A stretch of 64,000 bases of DNA from Desulfovirgula thermocuniculi DSM 16036 (GTDB taxonomy: Bacteria; Bacillota; Desulfotomaculia; Desulfotomaculales; Desulfovirgulaceae): positions 49,718-113,717 of the forward strand of contig NZ_AUBR01000004.1 of assembly GCF_000429345.1 (NCBI RefSeq), in the 5' to 3' direction. Each line of letters opens with the position of its first letter. Position 1 is the stretch's first letter. The position numbers and the translations under genes were made by a program. Below are positions 43,897-51,927 of this stretch, one piece after another. The notes under the pieces are model-generated. The model searched no databases. It was not told where the DNA came from and saw nothing but the letters and a program-made list of their open reading frames with translations.

Positions 43897-44626
43897 GGCA
43901 CTGCTTGAGTTAAGAAATGTTACCATTAAATTTGGCGGCTTGATAGCGGTAAATGATCTGAGTTTCACGGTAAACGAAGGCGAAATTGTCGGCCTGATTG
44001 GTCCTAACGGGGCGGGAAAAACGACAGTCTTCAACCTTATAAGTGGTGTCTACAGGCCAACAAAGGGTGAAATTTACTTTAATGGCGAAAATATCGTGGG
44101 CTTAAAGCCATATCAGGTGTGCCAAAAGGGCATCGGGCGCACATTTCAGCTAGTGAAGCCATTTGGCAACAAGACCGTTCTATATAACGTCATGGTTGGC
44201 GCTTTTCTGCATACAAATAACACGCATGTTAGCAGAGAAAAAGCCCTGGAGGTTTTAAAGCTGGTTGGGCTACACCATAGAAAGGATATGCTGGCCAAAA
44301 ACCTTACCATTGTCGACCGCAAAAAGCTTGAAGTGGCCAAGGCCCTTGCTACAGAACCGAAACTGCTTTTGCTGGATGAAGTGTTAGCGGGTCTAAATCC
44401 CGCAGAGGTTAATGAGGCAATTGAAGTAATTAAAAGAATCCACCGTGCGGGCGTTACCATCTTGCTTATCGAGCACGTTTTAAAAGCGGCCATGGCCTTG
44501 TCGCAGAGAGTGGTGGTAATTGATTACGGGCGAAAAATTGCCGAGGGCCCGCCGGAAGAGGTAACCAATAATCCGGAAGTAATAAAAGCTTATTTGGGTG
44601 AGAGATATGGCGCTGCTAGAAATTGA
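43886..44626 (+). CDS. livG: ABC transporter ATPase LivG
   Basis: 246 residues. Walker A GPNGAGKT, Walker B LLLLDEV. The signature sequence, usually LSxGQ-like, reads LTIVDRKKLEVAKAL, a variant known in some LivG proteins. The C-terminus EVIKAYLGERYG is typical of LivG. It overlaps livF. Confidence 0.93.
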   Translation: MPHRALLELRNVTIKFGGLIAVNDLSFTVNEGEIVGLIGPNGAGKTTVFNLISGVYRPTKGEIYFNGENIVGLKPYQVCQKGIGRTFQLVKPFGNKTVLYNVMVGAFLHTNNTHVSREKALEVLKLVGLHHRKDMLAKNLTIVDRKKLEVAKALATEPKLLLLDEVLAGLNPAEVNEAIEVIKRIHRAGVTILLIEHVLKAAMALSQRVVVIDYGRKIAEGPPEEVTNNPEVIKAYLGERYGAARN

Positions 44627-45317
44627 AAAAATAAGCGTTTTTTATGGGGAAATGTGTGTGTTGAGGGACGTCTCTCTCCAGGTGGAGAGGGGAGAGGTCA
44701 TTTGTGTCGTGGGAGCAAACGGCGCAGGAAAAAGCACCTTGATAAACACGATATCGGGGGTTTTAAAGCCCAGGTCCGGCAAAATAATTTTTAATGGTGA
44801 AGAGATCACTCACTTAGAGCCCTACCAAATTGTAGAAAAGGGGATAATCCAGGTCCCGGAGGGCAGAAGGCTTTTTCTCAATATGACCGTTGAGGAAAAT
44901 CTCCTCTTGGGTTCATATACGCCGCGGAGCCGCAAGAAGAGAAAGGAAAACCTGGAAAAGATATTTACCTTACTTCCCCGGCTGGCGGAAAGAAGGAAAC
45001 AAATTGCCAGGACCATGAGCGGCGGCGAGCAGCAGATGCTGGCCATTGGCCGGGCTATGATGGCCGACCCGCAGTTAATCATGTTTGACGAGCCGTCGCT
45101 GGGCCTGGCACCAAAAGTGGTCGACCATGTGCTGGAATTAATTAAAAATATTGCCGCACAAGGAGTTACGGTTCTACTCGTAGAGCAAAACGTCCACCAC
45201 GCCCTCGAACTGTCCACAAGAGGTTATGTTTTAGAAAACGGCACCGTTGTTCTCTCGGGGACCGCCCACGAGTTACTGAACAACCCGCACGTGAAGACGG
45301 CTTACCTCGGCCTTTAA
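44607..45317 (+). CDS. livF: ABC transporter ATPase LivF
   Basis: 236 residues from the ATG at 44607. Walker A GANGAGKS, signature TMSGGEQQMLAIGRA, Walker B LIMFDEPSLGLAP, and C-terminal NNPHVKTAYLGL. It completes a five-gene importer. The terminator that follows overlaps the ribosome site of the next gene. Confidence 0.93.
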   Translation: MALLEIEKISVFYGEMCVLRDVSLQVERGEVICVVGANGAGKSTLINTISGVLKPRSGKIIFNGEEITHLEPYQIVEKGIIQVPEGRRLFLNMTVEENLLLGSYTPRSRKKRKENLEKIFTLLPRLAERRKQIARTMSGGEQQMLAIGRAMMADPQLIMFDEPSLGLAPKVVDHVLELIKNIAAQGVTVLLVEQNVHHALELSTRGYVLENGTVVLSGTAHELLNNPHVKTAYLGL

Positions 45318-45341
45318 GGGAGAGCGGGTCACACCTTCCCC

Positions 45342-45396
45342 CACCCTCCCGCATAAAATGGCTATTGAACCATTTTGTGCTAGGAGGGTGTTTTTT
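45342..45396 (+). terminator. Terminator overlapping the next gene's ribosome site
   Basis: CACCCTCC pairs with GGAGGGTG (45383-45390), and CATAAAATGG with CCATTTTGTG inside, then TTTTTT and the GTG start. The GGAGGG arm is the Shine-Dalgarno site of the 45397 gene. It ends the liv operon and could gate translation. Confidence 0.7.
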
Positions 45397-45729
45397 GTGT
45401 CCGAGCCGCAGCTGCAGTATTACGGGAACCTGGAAGTGACCCTCACCATCATCGAGCGGCTGCGCCAGCTGGTGGGCAGGCAGGTAACGGTGTACGTGAG
45501 CCACGTGATGCGGCACCAGGTGGGCTCCCTGGAAGTGACGGGCATGCTGCACGCGGTGGGCATCGACTACCTGGAGGTCCACGTGATGCCCCCCGGAGGC
45601 GCGGCCACCCAGGTGGTCATCCCTATCCATGCCGTGGGGGCCGTATCCGTGGGTGCTCCTCTAGCTGGCCCGCCCATGCCGCCCACCATGCCACCGCGGC
45701 CGCCGGTACCGCCCGTCGGCAGCCTGTAA
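45397..45729 (+). CDS. Small beta-rich protein with Pro/Met-rich tail
   Basis: 110 residues from the GTG at 45397. Residues 5-75 show a repeating beta pattern (LVGRQVTVYVSHVM, HQVGSLEVTGMLHAVGIDYLEVHV) similar to small DUF2642-type proteins associated with spores. The tail is rich in Pro and Met (PPMPPTMPPRPPVPP). The family assignment is tentative. It has its own terminator. Confidence 0.55.
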   Translation: MSEPQLQYYGNLEVTLTIIERLRQLVGRQVTVYVSHVMRHQVGSLEVTGMLHAVGIDYLEVHVMPPGGAATQVVIPIHAVGAVSVGAPLAGPPMPPTMPPRPPVPPVGSL

Positions 45730-45735
45730 AGGCTA

Positions 45736-45770
45736 AAGCCCCGGTGAAAGCCTGCCACCGGGGCTTTTTT
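45736..45770 (+). terminator. Rho-independent terminator
   Basis: 11-bp stem AAGCCCCGGTG/CACCGGGGCTT, then TTTT. It overlaps the stop of the converging PAS-HD gene. Confidence 0.88.
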
Positions 45771-46752
45771 ACGGGCCGAGGGGCTGCGCGATGGCCTGGC
45801 CCGTGTAGAGATCCATGGTCAGGTTTCGGTTGTAAGCGGGTACGGGGTTGTTTTCCGCCACATGAACTTTCGTGGCCTCCACCGTAATTTTCACTCTGGC
45901 CCCGCGCCTGGTGATGGCGGCGGAGAGCCCGTCAATGAGGCGAAAGAAGCGGTACATGGGCAGGAGGTGCGGCGGGAATTCCGGCGGCAGCTCTTCCTCG
46001 GAGTGGTGGTGGTACTTGATGAGGAGCACCACATCGGGGCTCAGCCTGTAAATGCCTTCGGCCAGGGCGGCGCTCCTAAAGGCGTGCAGGTGGCCCGGCT
46101 CGAAGACCTCCCGCGGGTTGACCACGTCGCCGGGCTTTAAAACGGGCTGCACCTTGGCCAGGTCGTGGAAAATGGCCGCTGCCACGAGGGAGTTCTTTTC
46201 CATGCCCGGCAGTTCCATCAGCCCCTGGTTGAAGGTGTCGGCAATGAGCTTGAGGATGTTGATGACGTGGCGGTAAACGCCCTGGGAGATGATGCCCGTA
46301 ATGCGGATTTTGCCTGTGCGGGGGTCGTACTCGTCGGTGTACTCCACAATTGACTGCAGGCGGGCGGCCAGGCGCAGGTCGGGAAGCATGACGGCCAGGG
46401 CCTGCTCCGCCTCTTCCTTGGCGGTTTTAAGCAGGTTCATGAGGTTGTGCTCGGCCGAAACGTCGGAAAAGACGAGGAGGTACCTGTCTTTTGCCCCCGG
46501 AACCGGGCTGAGCTTGCGGCTCCAGCAACGGTAGTACCTCTGGGGGGAAGATTTTATGGTTTGGGCAGGCTTCGCCACGCACCACTTGACAACCTCTTCT
46601 GCCCCCATCTTTGTTTCTTTAAAGATATTCTCCGCCATGGGAGTGGCAAAGAGCACGTCACCGCTTTCGTCGACCAGGGCTATGCCCACGGGAAAATAGT
46701 CCGCCAGCTCGCACACAGCCTGAGCGAAGTCGGATGGGGAGATGCCGTCCAT
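45769..46752 (-). CDS. PAS-HD domain protein
   Basis: 327 residues. An N-terminal PAS-like domain (about 8-100; FPVGIALVDESGDVLFAT) is followed by a linker helix and an HD hydrolase domain (about 150-290) with AAAIFHDLAKVQPV, HAFRSAALAEGIY and LIKYHHHSEEE. It lacks the HD-GYP extension, so nucleotide specificity is unknown. It is the last gene of the stressosome/c-di-GMP cluster, 40 bp after the EAL gene. Confidence 0.75.
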   Translation of the reverse strand: MDGISPSDFAQAVCELADYFPVGIALVDESGDVLFATPMAENIFKETKMGAEEVVKWCVAKPAQTIKSSPQRYYRCWSRKLSPVPGAKDRYLLVFSDVSAEHNLMNLLKTAKEEAEQALAVMLPDLRLAARLQSIVEYTDEYDPRTGKIRITGIISQGVYRHVINILKLIADTFNQGLMELPGMEKNSLVAAAIFHDLAKVQPVLKPGDVVNPREVFEPGHLHAFRSAALAEGIYRLSPDVVLLIKYHHHSEEELPPEFPPHLLPMYRFFRLIDGLSAAITRRGARVKITVEATKVHVAENNPVPAYNRNLTMDLYTGQAIAQPLGP

Positions 46753-46792
46753 AATTTACCTCCCGCAAAATATTTTACCTGCCCGGAGGATT

Positions 46793-48421
46793 TCAGGCGG
46801 AGATCTCCGGAGAAGGCTTGCCCAGGTGATAGCCCTGGCACAGGGTGACCCCCAGGCGTTTAAGCGCTTCGCACGTCTCAGCCGTCTCCACCCATTCGGC
46901 TATGGGCTCAATACCCAGCTTGCGCAGCAAAGCCACCATCTGCTCCACAATCAACTTGCACCTGGAGCTGCGCGTGAGGTCCCTCACCAGGGAGCCTTCG
47001 ATCTTCACAAAGTAGCAGTCGAAGTAGCGCAGGTAAAGGAAGGAGGAAAACCCGCTGCCGAAGTCGTCCAGGGCCAGCCTGATGCCCGCGTTTTGCAGCT
47101 CCAGGGCAAAGGCAAGCACCTTGCCTATGTCCCTCACGGCCTGCCTTTCCGTCAGCTCCACCACCAGGCGCTCCGGCCGCAGGTGATAACGACGCAGGAG
47201 GCCCAGGAATTTGTTCACCACGTCCTCCTGCTCCACTTCCTGCAGGGCGCAGTTGATAAAGATGAGGTGCTCGGCACTCCTCTGGCTGAATTTGGCCAGG
47301 GCCTTTTCCAGGCATCTTATGGTGACCTGGTGGATGAGGTTGGTGTCCTCGGCTAGCTCGGCAAAAAAGGCCGCGGGGTAAAGCTGGCCCTGGAGGGAGA
47401 TCCTGGCCAGCACTTCAAAGCCCACGGTACTGCCGGTGGTGGTGTCGACGATGGGCTGAAAGTAGGGGATGATGCCATCGTCGTGCAGCAGGGCCTCTTT
47501 TAAGAGGACGCTCTTCTCGTGTTTTTGGGTCAGCTCCGCCTGGCCCTTGCTTACCTCCAGTACCTCCACGCGGTTCTTCCCCCGCCGCTTGGCCATAATT
47601 CCGGCCATTTCCGCAGCCGTTAAAAGGTCGTTGGCGGAGGAGCCATGGAGGGGAAAGGAGGAGACGCCCACGCTTACGGTGACGCCCAGGTCCTCCTCCA
47701 CGGGCCGCTGCCTTTCCACTTCCTGGCGGAGCTGCTCGGCCAGCGAGAGCGCTTCGCGCAGGTCCCTAGCCGGGCAGATGACCCCGAAGGAGTTGCTACC
47801 CGTTCTGGAGGTGACCATCTCCGGGGAGGAAAAAATCTCCTTGATGGTGCCCGCAACGGCCCTCAGCACGGCATCCCCCACCACGTACCCGTAAATGTCG
47901 TTAATGAAGCGCAGGTTGTCCACGTCGACCCACACGATGCTTAAGGATTCATTCTGGCGCCGGGCGTACTCCAGAGCCCTGTCCAGTTCCTTTTGGAAGG
48001 GCTCCCGGTTTAAAAGCCCGGTCAGCGGGTCAACCTCGGTAAGCAGGCGCAGGGATTTGAGGGACTCCTCCTGGTAACCAAGGTAGAGGCAGCCCAGCTC
48101 CAGGAGGGCGGCCATGAAGAGCGCCTGCAGTTCTTGCGGCTGGGAAGGAAAAGATGCACGCTGGAGGGTTTCCCGGAGAAAAAGGTTGCCGATGGACACC
48201 AGCGCTCCTAGCACCTCTTCCACGGTCCTTTCCTGCCCGTAGAGGGCCTGCCCCTTTTGGAAGGCCTCCTGGCAGTAGCAAGCCAGGCGGGGGAGGTCAC
48301 CAAGAGCCCCCTTTATACGGGCGAGGAGGTGCTCCAGCTGCTTGTGCTCGGCTTCGGGGAGCAAGGGAGGTTGTTCCTGCAAAATTTTTAGTAAGCTGGC
48401 CAGTGCTTTTTCCGTCAGCAT
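46793..48421 (-). CDS. GGDEF-EAL protein with degenerate GGDEF
   Basis: 542 residues from the ATG at 48421, although the frame opens at 48481 and the start is uncertain. A helical N-terminal region (about 1-130) is followed by a GGDEF-like domain in which the catalytic motif reads TGSNSF, so it is probably not a cyclase. The EAL domain (about 310-540) keeps most catalytic residues: EVLAR (Glu), INCALQ (Asn), VELTE, LDDFGSGFSS, VKIE, WVETAE and QGYHLGKP. It is likely a c-di-GMP phosphodiesterase, perhaps GTP-modulated. Confidence 0.85.
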   Translation of the reverse strand: MLTEKALASLLKILQEQPPLLPEAEHKQLEHLLARIKGALGDLPRLACYCQEAFQKGQALYGQERTVEEVLGALVSIGNLFLRETLQRASFPSQPQELQALFMAALLELGCLYLGYQEESLKSLRLLTEVDPLTGLLNREPFQKELDRALEYARRQNESLSIVWVDVDNLRFINDIYGYVVGDAVLRAVAGTIKEIFSSPEMVTSRTGSNSFGVICPARDLREALSLAEQLRQEVERQRPVEEDLGVTVSVGVSSFPLHGSSANDLLTAAEMAGIMAKRRGKNRVEVLEVSKGQAELTQKHEKSVLLKEALLHDDGIIPYFQPIVDTTTGSTVGFEVLARISLQGQLYPAAFFAELAEDTNLIHQVTIRCLEKALAKFSQRSAEHLIFINCALQEVEQEDVVNKFLGLLRRYHLRPERLVVELTERQAVRDIGKVLAFALELQNAGIRLALDDFGSGFSSFLYLRYFDCYFVKIEGSLVRDLTRSSRCKLIVEQMVALLRKLGIEPIAEWVETAETCEALKRLGVTLCQGYHLGKPSPEISA

Positions 48422-48446
48422 CTTGACAAGAGCGGACTCCCTTCTC

Positions 48447-49250
48447 TCAGTTCTTGGGAGGTACCTCCCCTTCGCAGACAACCACGTTTTTGCCTTTTTT
48501 CTTGGCCTGGTAGAGGGCTTTGTCAGCCAGCATGATCAGGTCGTTGGGGGATATCGATCCTTTTCCGCGGTAACCCGCTGCCCCGATGCTGGTGGTGATG
48601 GAGCTTTTCGTGCCCGGGATGGTGAGGTTGGCGGCTATCTGGCTGCGTATTCTTTCCAGGGCGATCACCGCCCTGTTGAGGTCTGTATTGGGCAGCACGA
48701 CGAGGAACTCTTCCCCTCCATAGCGGAAGACCTTGTCGCCGCCGCGCAGGCTTTTCTTGATGATCACGGCTGCTGCGCGCAGCACCTCGTCGCCGGCGTG
48801 GTGGCCGTATTCGTCGTTGACCGTTTTGAAGTTGTCCAGGTCCAGCATGGCCACTACCAGCGGGCTTTCCCTTTCCTGGGCCTCTTTGAGCATCTGGTTG
48901 AGATCAGGGTAGAGGGCCAGGCGGTTGTAAAGGCCGGTGAGAGGGTCGCGCTCGATGCGGTCTTTGAGCTGGAGGAGGAAGGTGTCTATGACCACCAGTA
49001 TTTGCGCCAGGAACTCCGTGGCCCGGTCGATGTAGATCCACTGAATGGCGTCGCTGTCGCGGCGGACGCCCATAATCTCTCTTAAGGCGCGCGTGTGCAC
49101 GTCCAGGATGTTGGACGTCTGGATCTGGTGCTCGCCGAGCTGGCCGGTCAGGTAGCTGTATGCTTCCAGGAGAACGCCCTCTGCCCCGCCCTCGCACACG
49201 TAGCGCTCCAGATAGTTTTTGTAAGTTTCGTAAAAGCTTTCTACGGCCAC
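48447..49250 (-). CDS. Diguanylate cyclase with RsbR-type N-terminus
   Basis: 267 residues from the GTG at 49250 (GGAGGT upstream). Residues 1-95 are helical and resemble RsbRD-type or globin-like sensor segments (FLAQILVVIDTFLLQLKDR). The GGDEF domain (about 100-265) has DPLTGLYNR, LDLDNFKTVND and the intact active site GGEEF. RGGD five residues before it is the product-inhibition I-site. It makes c-di-GMP. Translationally coupled to rsbX. Confidence 0.88.
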   Translation of the reverse strand: MAVESFYETYKNYLERYVCEGGAEGVLLEAYSYLTGQLGEHQIQTSNILDVHTRALREIMGVRRDSDAIQWIYIDRATEFLAQILVVIDTFLLQLKDRIERDPLTGLYNRLALYPDLNQMLKEAQERESPLVVAMLDLDNFKTVNDEYGHHAGDEVLRAAAVIIKKSLRGGDKVFRYGGEEFLVVLPNTDLNRAVIALERIRSQIAANLTIPGTKSSITTSIGAAGYRGKGSISPNDLIMLADKALYQAKKKGKNVVVCEGEVPPKN

Positions 49251-49252
49251 CT

Positions 49253-49864
49253 TTACCTCCACCTCTTTCCCACCAGCACGCTGGCGTCATCTTCCGGAAG
49301 GCCGAACTTCTCCAGGATGCACAGCACCAGCCCCATTCCCCACCGCTCCGGCAGGCCGTGGTGCAGGGCGGGCACGAACCCCCTCCTTATACCGTCGGAG
49401 CAAACGATGACGCCTTCTACCCCGGCGAGGCTGACTTCCCTCACCGCGGGCGTTACTTTGCGCCCCCCCACCACGCCGGGTTGGGTAAAAAGGAGATCTG
49501 CTTTGCGGGGGCTCCTCACAAGCCACCCTCTCATGTTGCCCACCATGATGTACCGCAAAACAAGAGGCGCGAAAAAACCCACGAAGAGGGCGCACCCTCT
49601 CCGCCGCGCCGCCACAGCCTCGGCTGCCCCGAAGTAGGCCTCCGGGGAACTTCCCATCACCTCTTCCAATGCTTCCAGCATTTCCCGGGCGCTCGCGTGG
49701 GCTTCCTCGCCGTGCCCCAGGACGTCTGCCACGACGGCCAGAACGCCGCCCTCTGCCGCCCGCACCCAGCAAAAATCTCCCCCGGCCTCTTCTCCCCTGC
49801 GCGGCCTCCAGCAGCCCCAGAAGCTCCAGCCCTGCCCTTCCGCCTGCAGGGTGCGGAGGCTCAA
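49253..49864 (-). CDS. rsbX: RsbX-like PP2C phosphatase
   Basis: 203 residues from TTG 49864 (GAGGAGG upstream). SpoIIE/RsbX-type PP2C core: EEAGGDFCWV, VVADVLGHGEEA, VIVCSDGIRRGF and EDDASVLVG. RsbX dephosphorylates RsbR and RsbS to reset the stressosome. It overlaps rsbT by 4 bp. Confidence 0.87.
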   Translation of the reverse strand: MSLRTLQAEGQGWSFWGCWRPRRGEEAGGDFCWVRAAEGGVLAVVADVLGHGEEAHASAREMLEALEEVMGSSPEAYFGAAEAVAARRRGCALFVGFFAPLVLRYIMVGNMRGWLVRSPRKADLLFTQPGVVGGRKVTPAVREVSLAGVEGVIVCSDGIRRGFVPALHHGLPERWGMGLVLCILEKFGLPEDDASVLVGKRWR

Positions 49865-50316
49865 AAGCGGCGCCTCCTCTTTTCGGCCACCACCACCGTT
49901 CCCCTGCCGGGGGCCGAGTAGATGGCAAAGGAGTCCATCAAGCGCTTCACGCCGGAGAGGCCGATGCCCAGGCTGCGCTCGTAGGTAGTGTAGCCTTTGG
50001 TGAGCACAAGCTCCACGTCGGGGATGCCGGGGCCCTGGTCGGCGGCAATGATCTCCATGGAGGGGCCGCTTTTGCCCTCTTCTTTTTTCCGGAGCATGAT
50101 GCGCCCCTGCTGGGCGTAGCGGTAGATATTGCGGGCCAGCTCGGATACGGCGGTGGCTACCTTGGTGGTGTCGGCCAGGGAAAATCCCATTTCCTGGGCC
50201 AGCTTCTTGGCCATCTGCCTGGCCACGGCAATGTCCTCCTCTTTGGCTATGCGCACCACCACGTCAAACTCGTGGGACTGGCTGGCCAGAATGGCCTCGA
50301 GCTTTTCCAAATCCAT
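49861..50316 (-). CDS. rsbT: RsbT-like serine/threonine switch kinase
   Basis: 151 residues. A GHKL ATPase: N-box SELARNIYRYA, G1 DQGPGIPD, G2 SLGIGLSGVKRL. RsbT phosphorylates RsbS and RsbR on stress and then leaves the complex to activate a partner. No RsbU is present here, so its freed target may be the adjacent c-di-GMP enzymes. Confidence 0.9.
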   Translation of the reverse strand: MDLEKLEAILASQSHEFDVVVRIAKEEDIAVARQMAKKLAQEMGFSLADTTKVATAVSELARNIYRYAQQGRIMLRKKEEGKSGPSMEIIAADQGPGIPDVELVLTKGYTTYERSLGIGLSGVKRLMDSFAIYSAPGRGTVVVAEKRRRRF

Positions 50317-50333
50317 GGTTCACCCACCAGCTT

Positions 50334-50708
50334 CTAAGGCGCCTGGGCCAGAACCAGGGCGTGCTCCAGGTCCCGGGCTATGCTCAGCTCTCCCAGCGCT
50401 ATGCCCATCTGGGCTAGGGTTAAGGCCACGGGGGGGCGGATGCCGCACAGAATGGTGCGGCACCCCATGAGCCGGGCCATGGCGGCGGTTTCGGAGAGGG
50501 TGTAGGAGATGTAGCTGTCGATGACCTCCACCATGCGCACGTCCAGGATGATGGCCTTTGCCCTCGTGCGCGCGATTTCTTTTAAGAGCTGCTCCTGTAG
50601 AAGGCCTACGGTTTTATCGTCCAGGTCTATCTGAATGGGCACCAGCAAAAAGTCGGCAATTTGTAAAACGGGCACCACCTGCTCGGGGTTAGAAGGCGCC
50701 TCTTTCAT
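50334..50708 (-). CDS. rsbS: RsbS-like STAS scaffold
   Basis: 124 residues, a single STAS domain. VIDSYISYTLSET places the phosphorylatable serine at position 65, equivalent to Ser59 of Bacillus RsbS. ILCGIRPPVALTLAQMG is typical. It overlaps the rsbR end by 20 bp. Confidence 0.9.
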   Translation of the reverse strand: MKEAPSNPEQVVPVLQIADFLLVPIQIDLDDKTVGLLQEQLLKEIARTRAKAIILDVRMVEVIDSYISYTLSETAAMARLMGCRTILCGIRPPVALTLAQMGIALGELSIARDLEHALVLAQAP

Positions 50709-51444
50709 CGTTCTCCCCCACCCCGCTTTTGGCCAGGCTCAGGGCCAGCTCGCGCCTCTTGCGGGTTTCTTCCATGGTGAGGGCAATACCCCGCCGCAGG
50801 GCGTCCTCCAGGTCCCGCGCGATGGACACCGTCTGGAAGTCCACGCCCAGCTTGACCAGCGTGTGGGCCACTTCGGGCTTGATGCCGGTAAGGATTACTT
50901 CCGCCCCCAGTAGCCTGGTGGCGTTGAACATCTCGATGAGGAAGCCGCCCACCACCGTATCGATCATGGGCACGCCGGTGACGTCCACGATGACTACCTT
51001 GGCCCTGGTGGAGCTGACGCGGTTTAGGAGCCTTTCGGCAATGTCCTGCGCGCGCTGGCTGTCGATGTTGCCAATCATGGCCACCAGGAGCATATCCGTC
51101 CAAATGCGGATGATGGGGGTGGCCAGCTCGGCAAGCATCTGCCTTAGGTGGCTGAGGGTTTCCTCCTGCTCGCGGCGCTTTTCCCCGCAGGCCTTAAGCG
51201 CCAGCTGAAAGACCCTGGTGGCCGGGAACTCCGGCAGCTCTGCGGCCAGGGCGGCAATTTTCGCCGCCAGCGGCTCTTCCTCAAGCTCTTCCGCCAGGGA
51301 GCGCAGCGTGGACGTCAGGGCCGCTTCCTCCTGCGCGCCCTCAGCGGCAAAGAGTTTTCCCAGGAATTCCTCCCACAGCTGGGTTTCGGCCGGTGTGCGG
51401 CCGATTTTACGGGCCAGCGCGGACAAATTTTGCGGAGCGTGCAT
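50689..51444 (-). CDS. rsbR: RsbR-like stressosome sensor/co-antagonist
   Basis: 251 residues. An N-terminal helical sensor (about 1-105) and a C-terminal STAS domain. Thr163 in PMIDTVVGG and Thr195 in PEVAHTLVKLG correspond to the two phosphorylated threonines of RsbRA. First gene of the minus-strand stressosome operon; its promoter region contains a tandem repeat. Confidence 0.9.
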   Translation of the reverse strand: MHAPQNLSALARKIGRTPAETQLWEEFLGKLFAAEGAQEEAALTSTLRSLAEELEEEPLAAKIAALAAELPEFPATRVFQLALKACGEKRREQEETLSHLRQMLAELATPIIRIWTDMLLVAMIGNIDSQRAQDIAERLLNRVSSTRAKVVIVDVTGVPMIDTVVGGFLIEMFNATRLLGAEVILTGIKPEVAHTLVKLGVDFQTVSIARDLEDALRRGIALTMEETRKRRELALSLAKSGVGENDERGAF

Positions 51445-51485
51445 TTTTGCCTGTTCTCCCCTCGCTTGGCGTTTTGTCTACAATA

Positions 51486-51530
51486 ATTCTACTTCTTTTG
51501 GCAGGATTCCTTTTCTTTTGGCAGGATTCC
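51486..51530 (-). repeat. Tandem 18-bp repeat at the rsbR promoter
   Basis: TTCTTTTGGCAGGATTCC occurs at 51493-51510 and again at 51513-51530 (20-bp period, two helical turns). On the minus strand a TAGAAT (51486-51491) follows it as a possible -10. The spacing suggests paired protein sites replacing a -35 element. Confidence 0.65.
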
Positions 51531-51558
51531 TCCCCCCCTGTGGGTCAGGGGGCTTTTC

Positions 51559-51927
51559 TCACTTTCCCGGGCTCTGCTGGAGGTTTCTGATGTCGCGGAC
51601 GACCTCGTGCAGTTTTTTCACCAGGGACTGCGGGAAGTCCTTAATCTCCTCCACGAAGTCGGCAATGTCCGGCCTCTTGGTGAGAAGCTCCAGGGTTCCG
51701 GCAATTTCTGCAGGTATCACTTCCCTGATTTCCCGCTCGTCCAGTGCCAGGTAGGCCACGGGGATGCCGTACACTTCGGCCAGCAGGCGGAGCACTTGGT
51801 AGGAGGGCTCGCGCACGCCGCGCTCGTAGCCGGAGATGGTGGAGGCGTGCAGGCCGGTTTTTTCCTCCACGTGCTTTAAGGTCAGACGCTTACGCTGCCG
51901 GTAAAACCGCAGGCGTTTTCCCAACAT
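51559..51927 (-). CDS. XRE-family transcriptional regulator
   Basis: 122 residues from the ATG at 51927 with GGGAGG upstream. HTH_3 domain in residues 2-60 (LGKRLRFYRQRKRLTLKHVEEKTGLH, split here as LGKRLRFYRQRK and LTLKHVEEKTGLH; TISGYERGVREPSY). The C-terminal half is helical. It is 114 bp upstream of rsbR on the same strand and may regulate it. Confidence 0.88.
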   Translation of the reverse strand: MLGKRLRFYRQRKRLTLKHVEEKTGLHASTISGYERGVREPSYQVLRLLAEVYGIPVAYLALDEREIREVIPAEIAGTLELLTKRPDIADFVEEIKDFPQSLVKKLHEVVRDIRNLQQSPGK

